A stretch of 64,000 nt of DNA from positions 42,769,235-42,833,234 of the forward strand of contig OY755044.1 in the NCBI GenBank assembly GCA_963576565.1. The letters are read 5' to 3'. Position 1 is the stretch's first letter. Each line of letters opens with the position of its first letter. Under the pieces are notes generated by a model. The model saw only the letters and a list, made by a program, of their open reading frames with translations. It searched no databases and was not told the origin of the DNA. The position numbers were made by a program, and so were the translations under genes. Of this stretch, positions 10,164 to 20,059 are shown in pieces. Source of the stretch: Aspidapion aeneum. Taxonomy: Eukaryota > Arthropoda > Insecta > Coleoptera > Brentidae.

Positions 10164-10774
10164 AGAAGTGAAATAATAAAATAAAACGAAAACAACCGCA
10201 AATCAAAAGGACCACCCCGTAGAAGTAATTTCTGAGGACATTTTTCAATACCGTTAAAATGTCTTTATCATCCACCTTTTAAGGGTAGCTATTAATTTTC
10301 TGCTAGCTAAAGGTAGTTTTACATGCAGAGAGAACAAGCTTATACAGCTAGTAGGTATGAGCTGTTGGGTCTACCTTAGAGTTTTCTGTTTTTGTTCACC
10401 ATTTATTTTTTTAAGTAAAACCACTCTCTCTCCATGGTCTATTTAACCAATATTAAAACATAATTGAAATGCGTGGAGTAGGCAAATAGATTTATAATCT
10501 ATATTATATCTCTTTATTGTTGGATTTCTATTCCAAAAAAAAACTTCTAAAACTGCGTACCGATCACGTGCCCTGTTCACTCGCGGTAAAAATGTTAATT
10601 AGCCCCGCGAGCTGTTTCAACCAAATCAAACAACACAACACCTTGATTGGTTCGCTTATGTTCGAGCACTTTGAGCAGTGTTGCCAAATCAAAAAATTGA
10701 AAATCACCAAACACTTGTTATAAAAGTTGCCAGATTTTGCTAAAAATCAGCAGTTTCAAAAAAAAAAATCGTAT
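10164..10774. other. no gene recognised
   Basis: AT-rich. A short plus-strand frame at 10517-10723 shows no known motif. Confidence 0.4.
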
Positions 10775-10782
10775 ATTTATAC

Positions 10783-11004
10783 CGAGGGGTGGCTCGATCG
10801 CCGATTTTTCTACACCAAAAGGAAATACCTACGTATAATACCTACGGTAGTTCCTGGTATTTCCGAGTACTTCCTCAAATTCCAGTGGTATTTCCTAGTA
10901 TTTCCCAAGCACTTAACAGTATTTCCCAGTATATTTCTCAGTATTTTCCAAGTATTTCCTGGTATTTCCCCTAACACCAAAAGGAAATACCCGGCCACCC
11001 CTCG
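10783..11004. mobile_element. inverted-repeat element with internal minisatellite and 8-bp target duplication
   Basis: Ends CGAGGGGTGGC and GCCACCCCTCG are flanked by direct copies of ATTTATAC (10775-10782 and 11005-11012). Just inside both ends lies ACACCAAAAGGAAATACC in direct orientation. The centre is a degenerate minisatellite of GTATTTCC(C)A-type units, 11-13 bp, about ten copies. The open frames on both strands come from this simple repeat. Confidence 0.8.
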
Positions 11005-11120
11005 ATTTATACTAGAGGCGCTGTATGTAGGCAAGGCATATTAAAAAAAATGCCATGCAGACAGGATCATTAAATTACACGAGATAAAAACAATTTTGTA
11101 CAGGTTATCGCCGGCGGCGC

Positions 11121-11185
11121 CTAGAGTCCCTGTATGTTGACATATTTGGATATATTCCAAATATGTCAACATACAGGGACTCTAG
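11121..11185. repeat. perfect 30-bp inverted repeat (hairpin)
   Basis: Arms 11121-11150 and 11156-11185 are perfectly complementary (outer end CTAGAGTCCCTGTATGTTGA) with a 5-base loop TATAT. CpG-rich sequence lies on both sides. A transcript would form a near-ideal short hairpin. Confidence 0.95.
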
Positions 11186-12035
11186 CGGCGCGCATTTGCC
11201 GGGCATGGCCGAGGAGCCAAGCTCGAGAATTTACATTTTCCAACCTAATTCAGCGGACAGTGGTTCTAGCAATGAAGTTTGTTTTTAGCTACTTTTTGCT
11301 TGATATATGTATGTACCTAGGTTACAGAATTTTTCATAATCAAGAAAAATAAATATATAATAATTTTGTTAAAATTTTAATTTAAATAGGACAGTGTCAA
11401 AAAATTACCAGAATTCACTCTTTTTTTTTTAAATCACAATTTCACAAAATGGGTAAAAAAATCACCAAATCCGATGAATTTTTACCACACCTGGCAACAC
11501 TGACTTCGAGGACGGCAATATTTGACTTGGCTCGACCGTTTTTTGTAATACATCTTATATGTTATTACTGTTTCGTTTAAGAACACCTTTAGCTTACAAA
11601 TCTCTAAAACACCTACACCTTTTACATTTAAGTTTATTGTTCTGTTTTTCAGTCTCGAGTCAAAATAAAAGTGTTGCGGTAAAAACTGCGGATTGACAGA
11701 TTTTAGGCAATAAGTGTGGCCTCACGTTGAGTCCGATTGGCACTAAAAAATGGGTATAACTTCTTTAAGGCAGATGTGATGTCTTATATCTCCTTAAACG
11801 AATAAATAAAACAAAGTATAAAGGCAACTTCAAAGGAGTAAAGTCAACTACGGACATCGGTGTGAAACCTATTTATTTATTCATCGAGAAAACGACAGCG
11901 AACCAAAGAAATTAAGTCCATGGCAGAACCAAAACGTCCATCGATCTATAAGGCAGAAAGACATTTCGGCACAGTTCAACCAGACCATGCTATCATCGTC
12001 TTCACGGCGTCGGTTCGGAAAAGAAAACAGGAAAG
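11186..12035. other. no gene recognised
   Basis: Mixed composition. The part nearest the Jockey copy (11880-12035) is less AT-rich but is not shared with the second Jockey copy, so it is treated as flanking DNA. Confidence 0.4.
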
Positions 12036-12555
12036 AAGGCCTTACTTTTAAACTAAAACAGTTTCTGCCAAAACAATATTGGGATATTTTGGAATCATAC
12101 ATATCTGATAGACATTTTAGAGTAAAACAGGAAGACTCATACTCAAATTTAAGAGAAATTCAAGCAGGCGTGCCCCAGGGTAGCGTACTAGGCCCTTATC
12201 TATACTTATTATTCACTTGCGATATCCCAAAGCCAGAAAATTGTCACTTAGCAACATTTGCAGATGATACTGGTTTATTGACGGTAGAAAAATCTATTGA
12301 AAAATGCATAGAAAAACTTCAGGATGCAGTCACCGAAGTTCACAGTTTGACCACAAAGTGGCGAATAAAATTAAATGAAACCAAATCAATTCATGTTGAT
12401 TTTACAAACAAAAATATAAATCACATACAAATAACAATTAACAACATTCCCGTACCATATTCAAATCAGGCAAAATATCTCGGTATAACACTTGATGCCA
12501 AATTGCGCTGGAAAGCACATGTTAAGAAAAAAAAAAAGAAGAACTTGAGATAAGG
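12036..12555 (+). pseudogene. Jockey reverse transcriptase, partial
   Basis: In life this enzyme copies element RNA at a nicked target site. The frame shows the RT motif B region QAGVPQGSVLGPYLYLLFT and the motif C region ATFADDTGLLT, with the catalytic FADD intact, then KWRIKLNETKS and YLGITLDAKLRWKAH, the usual Jockey order. Motif A and the endonuclease are missing by 5' truncation. The frame ends in an A-run (11 A) at about 12530 where one base is gained or lost; the next domain continues in another frame at 12565. The methionine at 11987 belongs to flanking sequence and is not a real start. Confidence 0.85.
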
Positions 12556-12918
12556 TATAGAAAAATGAACTGGCTAATTGGAAGGAAGTCCAATTTAACA
12601 ATTCGTAATAAGTTACTGCTTTATAGACAAATACTGAAACCAGTATGGACATATGGTATTCAACTATGGGGTTGTGCTAAAAAGAGTAACATTCTAGTTT
12701 TACAGAGATTTCAAAATAAAGTATTAAGAAACATTGTGAATGCACCTTGGTACGTTCGAAATAGTGACCTTCATCGAGATCTAAAAATCGAAACTGTAGC
12801 AGAGACTATAAAAAAGTACGCAAAAAGCCATGAAGATAGACTTCATCGGCATGTGAATGTGGAAGCAATTCAGCTTCTAGACAATACTATGCTAGTTCGA
12901 AGACTAAAAAAGTGAAGC
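12556..12918 (+). pseudogene. Jockey C-terminal domain
   Basis: The frame reads MNWLIGRKSNLTIRNKLLLY, then KPVWTYGIQLWGCAKKSN and NAPWYVRNSDLHRDL, the conserved region following the RT in Jockey-clade proteins (WTYGIQLWG and NAPWYVRN are diagnostic). It continues the RT after a frameshift at the preceding A-run and stops with RRLKK; copy 2 shows the ancestral frame ran a little further. Confidence 0.85.
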
Positions 12919-13140
12919 CGTTTGAGCTAGTAAACTAAGTGAATTATATAAAACAAAATAATGCTACAAACACAACACAATTGTGAGTTACAGACTAAAC
13001 AAAGCGGGGAGAACTGTTGAGTGAACCCTAAGTTTAAATCTGACTTTTCTAGTAAATTAAGTTAAAACAAAATTGCTAATTAGTCTTGCTGACTAGATTG
13101 TAATAACAGTGTGTTTGACAAATAAAAAAATTTTTTTAAA

Positions 13141-13713
13141 AAAAATCTGAGCAAACCGCTTGTTTTGGGGAAGAAAATTATCGTCTTGGTAAATTGTTTT
13201 GATTTAAAATAAACTGCTTTTAGCGAATAAAAAGTGGTTTTGAAGCAAGATATAAAATGTTTTACTAATATCTTCTTAACACAAGTAAAGCTTTACTTTG
13301 CTTAAAGACTTGAAATGCCGGATTTTTTTACTCAAAATATCCGGCATCTCAAAACAATTATGTCTTGGTATAATACTAGAACACAAGAAGCAGAAACGAG
13401 TATAATATAGCAATAAGGTTGCCGCTTCCATTCAAAACAAATAAATTTTCTTGGATAAAGGCAACTTATTTTCAACGGAAACCAGCAGTTCAAGAGAATA
13501 CTTTTTTTTTTGTTAAGAAAATATCGTCTTCGTGCATAGGAAAGCAGATTTTTTCTTGGATCAAAGCAATTTGCATTGACTGAAGACATTTTTTTTTCCT
13601 GTGCGTACATGAAGATAGCACTTGTCACATTTTTCGCAAATATTGCAAATTTAAAAATAACTTGATGCGCCCGATTACCCGCTGCGCATCATTTCCTAAC
13701 TATCCCATGATTT
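13141..13713. other. diverged relative of the following element, no gene
   Basis: Contains loose repeats of TTTTCTTGGATCAAAGCAATTT-like text in both orientations that also occur within 13714-14478. It is probably a decayed copy of the same element. Confidence 0.35.
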
Positions 13714-14478
13714 ATACACGGTAAAAAATGTTGTCTACAATAAAAACACGTTCTTTTCTTGAATAAATTGTTTTACCTTAAAACAATTTGTTTTAAAATA
13801 AAATATTTCTTTTTAGTTCAACCCAGTGTTTAGTCTTGAAATGAGACTTTATTTTTCTCCTTTATTGTTTTGTTTCAGTATAGTACATTTTGTAACAAAG
13901 CAAATTGTCTTCATACAAGTAATATTTTGCTTCCAGAGAAAACGGTGCCTAAGATTTCTTCAGTTCCAATTTATAATACAGTAGAACCCCGATTATCCGT
14001 GCGCGGATTATCCGGACTGCGGATTATCCGTGCTATGATTTCCCATCATAGAAATTGTGTTTTTGAAGTTCTATCGAAATAGCGTTACCGGAAATCACTC
14101 GACCAAAACCTTATGTAGAATTATATTTTTTGTTCTGTTTACTTTTTTATGCAATACATATAATCTTAGTTTGAACTTATAGGATCTTTTTTTTTCTGTC
14201 ATATTTTGAGTATATATACATAATATGTATGTAACATGTAATAAATGAATATTCAGATTATCCGTGCTTTTCACTTATCCGTGCCTCGTCCGTTCCCGTG
14301 GAGCACGGATAATCGGGGTTCTACTGTAAAACAATTTCTGTTTCACGTTAAAATAAAAGGCAAGACATTTTTTGTGTTAAATCAAGAAAATATTCTCTTG
14401 GTGAATAAGACAGCAGAAATTATTTTACTTCAAAGAAATTTGCTTTGATCTAAGACAATTATTTTTTTTTACCGTGTA
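13714..14478. mobile_element. inverted-repeat element split by a second element
   Basis: Ends TACACGGTAAAAAA and TTTTTTACCGTGTA are inverted repeats, consistent with a TA target site. The interior is made of CAAGAAAAT/TTGTTTTAAAATAAA-like text without coding capacity. The pogo-like element at 13979-14326 is inserted within it. Confidence 0.65.
13979..14326. mobile_element. pogo-like miniature element
   Basis: Inverted ends CAGTAGAACCCCGATTATCC and GGATAATCGGGGTTCTACTG are flanked by TA on both sides, as expected for the Tc1/mariner/pogo group. Both ends carry extra repeats of GGATTATCCG. Length 348 bp, non-coding. Confidence 0.9.
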
Positions 14479-15502
14479 GCTTGTTTTAAAGGTCTTTCAA
14501 GTAACTTTCGAACGGTGGATCACATGAGGTAATTTTGATTTTAATTGTCATGTTTATGTTTTATGTATCTCAACATATCGCAATCTCAAAATTTTAAGAT
14601 TTTCACTTTTTAAAATAAGAATAATGCAGTTTGTCACTCACTATCGATGCATAGTAGAAACTAGTCAAAATTCAAATTACAAATAATAAAAAAAATATAT
14701 TTAAAGTTTTAAATTACCACAGCTTGTGATGGTAAGCGCAAAATTATTTGCGATTTTCCAACAATTTATTTTTTGAGTTGCGTTTTCGTTCTGAGGGTGC
14801 GTTTTAAACCAAAGTTTGTAGTCCAAACAGGGGGAGAGCCACAATTGGTTGAGGAATAAAGAGATACTTTGATCAACAGGTTTATATAATATGCAATTTT
14901 TTGTACTTACCATTAATATTTATTTATGTTTTGACTAAAGATATTAGTTTTTTTTTCGTTCATGCAATCGACATTCTTAGGCACAATCTTCCTTAATGCT
15001 AAGTAGTCAAATAATTTAAATTTGCCTCCATAACCTTATCGAATAAAATAGCCATAAAACTGAGGCTCCTTAATTAAAAATTACGCTTCCAATTCCTTTT
15101 CTTTAATTCCGTCTTAATTTAAAACACCTAAAAAGTCGATAAAAAGCCCGGCCGATCGTAGTAAAATGTTCGATAAAAATTTTCATAGAACCGTTCAGAA
15201 TGGAAATCGCTTTAGTTTTTATCTCGAAAGACGTGAAAATAAAATGGTTTTTGATTGGAATGGGACAATTTAAATTGTGTTCTCATGCAGAAGCATTTTC
15301 TTATAAGTAAAGACTTATCCATTAAATAATGCAAATTTGTGGGTATTTGGCTTTGAGACTGATCTTTTTTTTTAGCACATTTAAATGGTCCTTAGCGATT
15401 TTAATAAGCCGCTTTTTAAATTTAAGCACCAATAAAACGAAAGAAATTATTATATTATTGTAAAAGTGCTTTTAAAAACTTTTTAAATTCTGTATTTTTT
15501 TT
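14479..15502. other. AT-rich, nothing recognised
   Basis: No motif-bearing frame, repeat boundary or hairpin of note was seen. Confidence 0.45.
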
Positions 15503-16131
15503 TACCTTTCTATCCCGCGCAGCAATGGCTACAGAAGGTATCTATTGTTTTCCACGAAAAAAAAAATATTTGAGACAACGCCCAAACTGTGTTATTTCGC
15601 TGTATTTTTACCTATTTTAGCAACATCGTCGTGACGTCTGAGTGTGTGTGTTTGCGTGTATGTCTGTCCGTAACACCCGACACGACATTCTCGTGGGTGC
15701 CCGCTCACGCGTCACATGATATCAATATGAAATGTTATGACAGTCATGTGATGCGTGTGCGGGCACGCACGAGAAAGTCGTAGGTGGGAACCGGGTTTAA
15801 CGCGATAGCTCCTAAACCGCTAAACCGATTTTAATGAACATTTCACGAAAAATAGTGTTCGACACTGTAACAAGATCGATTGGATTTTGGTCAAAATCCA
15901 TTAACCATATAGACAGTTTTTTGACATTTAAATGATTTTAAATATGCGACTTTTTAACAAAGTATCGCATCAATATTCTTTTTTTTAAATAATTTGTATT
16001 ATAATCAAAAGTAGTAGGACCTTTTGTTTCTAAGATATTTACAAAAACTGTTTTCAAGGCTGTTATGGCGTGAAGTTAATTCGGAATGTACTACAGGGCT
16101 AGGAAGGTATCAGATCTGTCATATATCAATT
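15503..16131 (+). repeat. repeat B (GCAGCAATGG family), copy 1, interrupted
   Basis: About 480-500 bp without the insertion, shared with 16132-16653, 17063-17453 and 23841-24319. Order: CCCGCGCAGCAATGGCTA, ATATCGTCGTGA, a GTGTGTGT run, a core with CTCCTAAACCGCTAAACCGA, TTTTTTGACATT, GGGCTAGGAAGGTATCAGAT. It is non-coding, and is interrupted at 15674-15797 by a Harbinger-like miniature element. Confidence 0.85.
15674..15797. mobile_element. PIF/Harbinger-like miniature element, copy 1
   Basis: Flanked by TAA on both sides (15671-15673 and 15798-15800). The right inner end GAAAGTCGTAGGTGGGAACC matches copy 2 at 32236-32367; the left end has lost part of the terminal repeat. The uninterrupted repeat B copies at 16.3, 17.1 and 24.0 kb read straight through as CGTAACAC, proving the insertion and the TAA duplication. 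Confidence 0.85.
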
Positions 16132-16653
16132 TATTTCCTAGCCCGCGTAGCAATGGATAGAAAAGATATTATTTTCGAGGAAATTTTTTTTTAAATAACG
16201 CCGAAAATGTATTATTTCAATGTATTTTGACCCATCCTAGCAATATCGTCGTGATGTCTGTGTGTGTGTGTATGTGTGTATATTATTTCCGTTCGTAACA
16301 CATCGACTCCTATGAACCGCTAAACCGATTTTCATAACATTTTCTGGTAAAATAGTGCTCGACACTATTACAAGCTGATTAGATTTTCGTCAAAATCCGT
16401 TAATGCTAATGACAGTTTTTTGACATTCAAAACTTTAAAAAATTGTAACTTTTTAACGAAGCATTGAATAAATATACAGTTTTCGAAATATAGTTGCACA
16501 CATTTTTCTCAATAATTGGTGTTAAAACCAAAAACTTCGTAAGAGCTTTAGTTTCTGAGATACATATTTACAAAAAACTTTTTTTTAAGGCTGATATATT
16601 ATATATAGCTAATAGGCTAGCTAGGAAGCTATTAGATCTATCATGGTACCATT
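16132..16653 (+). repeat. repeat B, copy 2
   Basis: Directly follows copy 1 in the same orientation, uninterrupted, starting TCCTAGCCCGCGTAGCAATG and ending GCTAGGAAGCTATTAGATCT. The core with CCGCTAAACCGATTTTCATA is conserved. Confidence 0.85.
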
Positions 16654-17062
16654 TACACATTTACCAATACATATTCGAAATAACATCAGCACTGTAAAAG
16701 CATATCAATAAGGTGGGGGTTTAGCACATGACCTACGATCCCATTTAAGGTTTCAAAGTTGGGGTGGCTACCACTATTCTAAGGTGGGTTAGGGGAGTTA
16801 GGGGGTCGACAGGTAACCTCGCCCACTTTTTTAATGTCCTCGTATTTGTCCTACATTTGTAGAATAAAAAGAAACAGTGCGTTGTTTGGCAACACCGCAT
16901 GGTTTAAAATAAGCATCATGATTTATTAAACAATTTTGTTTAGTCGGTCTTGTAGCATGCTGAAATTTCGGTCTTTCCAGAAGAGTTTAGTCCGTACCTT
17001 AGTAGGATTTCCTCTTTTAACCTTCGAAAAGAACTATTCAATTTTTATCGATATTTTTACTT
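16654..17062. other. spacer between repeat B copies
   Basis: Includes a G-rich strand segment (GGTGGGTTAGGGGAGTTAGG near 16780). No gene seen. Confidence 0.4.
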
Positions 17063-17453
17063 TACCTTCCTAGCTTGCGCAGCAATCGCTTGAAAAGGTA
17101 CTGTGTGTGTAGGTCTTTCCCTAACACGATAGCTCCTAAACCGCTGAACTCATTTTCATGAAATTTTCAGGTAAAATTGTGTACGAAACTGCAAAAAGCT
17201 GGTTAGATTTTCGTCAAAATCCATTATTTCTAATGACAGTTTTTTGACAGTTGAATATATCCTAACTTCTTAACCGAGCATCTTATCAATATTCATATTT
17301 CGGGATATAGTCGAACACTTCTTTCTCAATTATTACAAAAGACTTTGTTGTTTCTGTGATATTTACAAAATTGTTTTTAAGGCTAATATAGCGTGGAGTT
17401 TACTTGGGGTGTGCTAATGGGCTAGGAAGGTATCAGATCCATCATGGATCCAT
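17063..17453 (+). repeat. repeat B, copy 3, shortened
   Basis: Same start and end motifs as copies 1 and 2, but it lacks about 100 bp between GCAATCGCTTGAAAAGGTA and the GTGTGTGT run. Confidence 0.85.
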
Positions 17454-17559
17454 TCGTTTAGTTTAAAAATTGTTTAAAAAGATATTAAGAGAAATAATAT
17501 GTTATTAAATTTTTAAAAGCAAATATTAATTTGTTACAAACGTAATTTTATTTGAATTC

Positions 17560-17935
17560 AGCTGATTGATGCTCATGTCTGAAGGTGGGTAAAACCGCTA
17601 ATCAGCGTTGATTTGGCCTGGAAGGCAGAAGTGTTGTCGTAGGTCACGGATGGTTTGTTTTTCTCTCGTATCTCGGTAGATGACGCTTCTTGAGAGGGTT
17701 TTCTTACTATAAACGTAGCATGAAAGACAAAACGGTCTGATTAACTTCGCAAGGGTGTTACATAGACCAAGCAGTGTTCTGATGAGTCCCATAAGGACAA
17801 AACAGTAAACTGTCAACACTTATTAAGTATCCATTATATTTTGGACCCCCGTGAGGTTAAGCTTTCGAAGCACCCACGGAAAAATATGAGAGAAACAAAA
17901 ACTTCATTTTACCCGATTCGCCACGAAAACTTGCT
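17560..17935 (-). repeat. unassigned dispersed repeat G, copy 2 (longest)
   Basis: On the minus strand: AAGTTTTCGTGGCGAATCGG, TTTGTTTCTCTCAT, TGGGACTCATCAGAACACTG, CCTTGCGAAGTTAATCAGAC, CCATCTACCGAGATACGAGA, AACCATCCGTGACCTACGAC and CAGACATGAGC. A 73-codon frame crosses it, but the three copies do not keep any frame open. The CGAAGTTAATCAG stretch loosely recalls the box-A region of 5S rRNA, too weakly to assign. Confidence 0.7.
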
Positions 17936-18318
17936 TAATTTGCTAAATTTCAGAAACTAAAATATTTGTTAATATTCTTACCTTAACCCTCAGCAATTAT
18001 AAATTTTCAAGAAACTCAGGAAAAACACTATTTCGAGGTTTTTAGATTCATTTTGTTTAAATAGTATTCCCGATTTTTACCTATTTTCTCAGGACAATTT
18101 TTGAAAACTTATTTGTTTTTAAAAATCTGTTGGCGCCAACGTGTGGCGCCACAAATGTTATTCCTAGAATTTTATGTTATGAATAATTACGTGTTTTAGA
18201 CATAAAAAGGTAAGTTTTCACTAAATTTATTGAAAAACAATCAATTTAATATTGGCTTAAAAAACAGACTCGTGCGGCATAACGTAAGGTATATGTCGGG
18301 ACAATCACGATTTTCAAC

Positions 18319-18570
18319 CAGGATCCAGGATTTCCGGGGGGGAGGGGCCAAAGTGGCAACAAACATCAAGATATTTTTTATCAGCGGTTTTTGATAGATT
18401 TGAGGTGTGAGATTTAGTATCTAAAGAATATTTATGGCACCGCAGGTGAAATTTTTTAAAAAATTGAATAGAATTTGTGCCAAATTTTAAATAAGTAATG
18501 CTGATAAAGTAAAAAATAACTTATATGTCTGAGAGGGGGAGGCGTTCCCCTCTTCCTGAATCCGCCACTG
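18319..18570. mobile_element. hAT-like miniature element with 8-bp target duplication
   Basis: Ends CAGGATCCAGGA and TCCGCCACTG (CAGTGGCGGA family, left end partly degraded) flanked by direct copies of TTTTCAAC at 18311-18318 and 18571-18578. Poly-G patch inside the left end. Non-coding. Confidence 0.85.
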
Positions 18571-19040
18571 TTTTCAACCATTTATTTTGGTCAAAAATCC
18601 TCATAATTCTTCAGAAAAAGTCCCGGTTCGTCCCGGTTTTGATACCGCTTTATTGTGTATATCTTTAAAGTGTAAATGAAAAAGCAATTGTTCTGCCATC
18701 TATAAATTTTAGTGGTTTTTCAATTTTGCCAGCAATTTATTGGCAGAAAATAGTATATTTCCTAACAGGTGCCGAAAGTGCCACTTGTCCGCACGGTCAG
18801 AAATCAAGCGCGAAAATAAACTTTCCGCAAGAGTTACACAATTTTTTTTAGTTTAAAAAATACATCAAAAAAATTAAGTTATAAAAAAAATGTTTTATAA
18901 AGGATTTGTATGGCCAAATATCCAGACCACATCGAACATCTTATTTCTGGACACCTTATTTGTAAAATTTGAAATTTATGTACGTATTATTATTCTATCT
19001 AGCAGAATCTTATAAACATAATTTTATCTTTGCCAATTGA
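18571..19040. other. AT-rich, nothing recognised
   Basis: No gene or repeat boundary is seen before the GC-richer block that follows. Confidence 0.4.
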
Positions 19041-19340
19041 AAATATTGTTGAATCTCGCTGCAATATTTGCTCAAAAATCCTTGCAGAAATCTCTAAAGT
19101 TCGCGAGAGTCTGACTGAGAACTCCTTCAACTCTATGCGAAAGCTCTTCGGCGATCTCACAGAGCACGCTCTGTGCCAAAGTGGGGGACAGAGAGAAAGA
19201 ACTCTGTGTGCCATCCCAGCAAGCCATGGCTGATTCCGACTAGTCTGATTTCGACGCCGAGTGCGTCTTGACGCCACACGGAATTCCCCGAAACCGGCCC
19301 AAGAACACGCGAATGTGCATAATGTTTTGATTTTTGACAG
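19041..19340. promoter_or_regulatory. GC-richer block upstream of a possible first exon
   Basis: Composition is clearly less AT-rich than the surroundings and contains several CpGs and GA-rich text (GACAGAGAGAAAGAACTCTG). Open frames on both strands are probably composition effects. Its position 330-600 bp before the ATG at 19666 would suit a promoter-proximal region, but no TATA box or initiator was identified with confidence. Confidence 0.25.
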
Positions 19341-19665
19341 CTGATCGGCGCGGTTTTAACCGCTAAAATGACTAACTTTAACCGCGTTTTAATGTAACTC
19401 TCAACTAAGTTGGAGAAGTTAGGGAAAAACATTCGTGGATGATACGATTTAGGGATTGTTTGAGTTTTTATTGATTGAAAGATCCGGGAAACGAAAGGGC
19501 CGTTAAAATTTTTGGAGGTTTTTATTTCAATTTAAACAATATAGTGTTGTGAAAAACTGTGTGTGAATTTTATATGCAACAGTATAATGTGTAAAAAACT
19601 GTGAATATAAAAAAGATTCAAAACATTTTTGTTATTGTGAGTTGTTGCAGTTTATATCTAAGAAA

Positions 19666-19723
19666 ATGAGTTGCAGATATTTGAAGTTGCTGATTTGGAT
19701 TTTATGCATTTGTGGAATAAAAG
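19666..19723 (+). CDS. possible first coding exon encoding a signal peptide
   Basis: An ATG in good context (AGAAAATGA) opens a frame reading MSCRYLKLLIWILCICGIK plus one base, followed directly by a splice-donor-like AAAAG/GTAATT at 19723/19724. The peptide has a short basic start, a hydrophobic core (LLIWILCICGI) and small residues at the end, the classic signal-peptide design for a secreted or membrane protein. About 300 bp of unremarkable, non-repeat sequence precedes it, as for a 5' untranslated region. No downstream exon was found that continues in phase 1; introns in such a genome could exceed this window. It is the best hint of a host gene here, but short hydrophobic frames arise by chance in AT-rich DNA. 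Confidence 0.3.
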
Positions 19724-19894
19724 GTAATTTTTTAGTTTTAACTGAAAACATAATTTAAAGATTTCTCGGTTTTCTTTAATACATTTTTGTTTAACTTTAT
19801 AATCGTAATTAACTTCTTATATCAAAATCGAACACTTAACTGAACTACCAAAAATCAAATAATTTAAATAATTGGAATTGCGCTTTTACAAAAT

Positions 19895-20050
19895 TTTGTT
19901 TGAAGAAAATGTTTTCGATCAAATTTCCGTTCGAAGAAAATATTTTCGAACAAATTTCTGTTTGGAGAAAATATATCAAACAAATTTCAATTTGAAGAAA
20001 ATGTTTTCGAACATATTTCTGTTCGAAGAAATATTTTTGAACTATTGTTT
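19895..20050. repeat. 31-bp tandem repeat, five copies
   Basis: The landmark G(A/G)AGAAAAT recurs at 19902, 19933, 19964, 19994 and 20025. Each unit contains a small inverted motif TTCGAAGAAAATATTTTCGA, so the whole block can fold on itself. Confidence 0.85.
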
Positions 20051-20059
20051 GAAACCGAG

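Larger units (their letters stand above)
12036..13140 (+). mobile_element. 5'-truncated Jockey-type non-LTR retrotransposon, copy 1
   Basis: About 1.1 kb from the 3' part of a LINE, homologous to 41142-42299. It contains half of the reverse transcriptase, the C-terminal region, a 3' untranslated part and an A-rich end after GTGTTTGACAAATAAAA. No target duplication could be identified because the A-rich end is degenerate. Confidence 0.85.

Noticed and set aside
9906..10275. Overlapping open frames on both strands
   Set aside because: They arise from a GC-rich inverted-repeat element with few stop codons.
10727..11044. 105-codon frame rich in FPxxFxxF repeats, and its minus-strand shadow
   Set aside because: It is the translation of the GTATTTCC minisatellite.
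17560..17935. 5S rRNA-derived element
   Set aside because: Only a short stretch resembles the 5S internal promoter; too little to support it.
19030..19277. Open frames on both strands in the GC-richer block
   Set aside because: No recognisable motif, no good start context; treated as composition effect.
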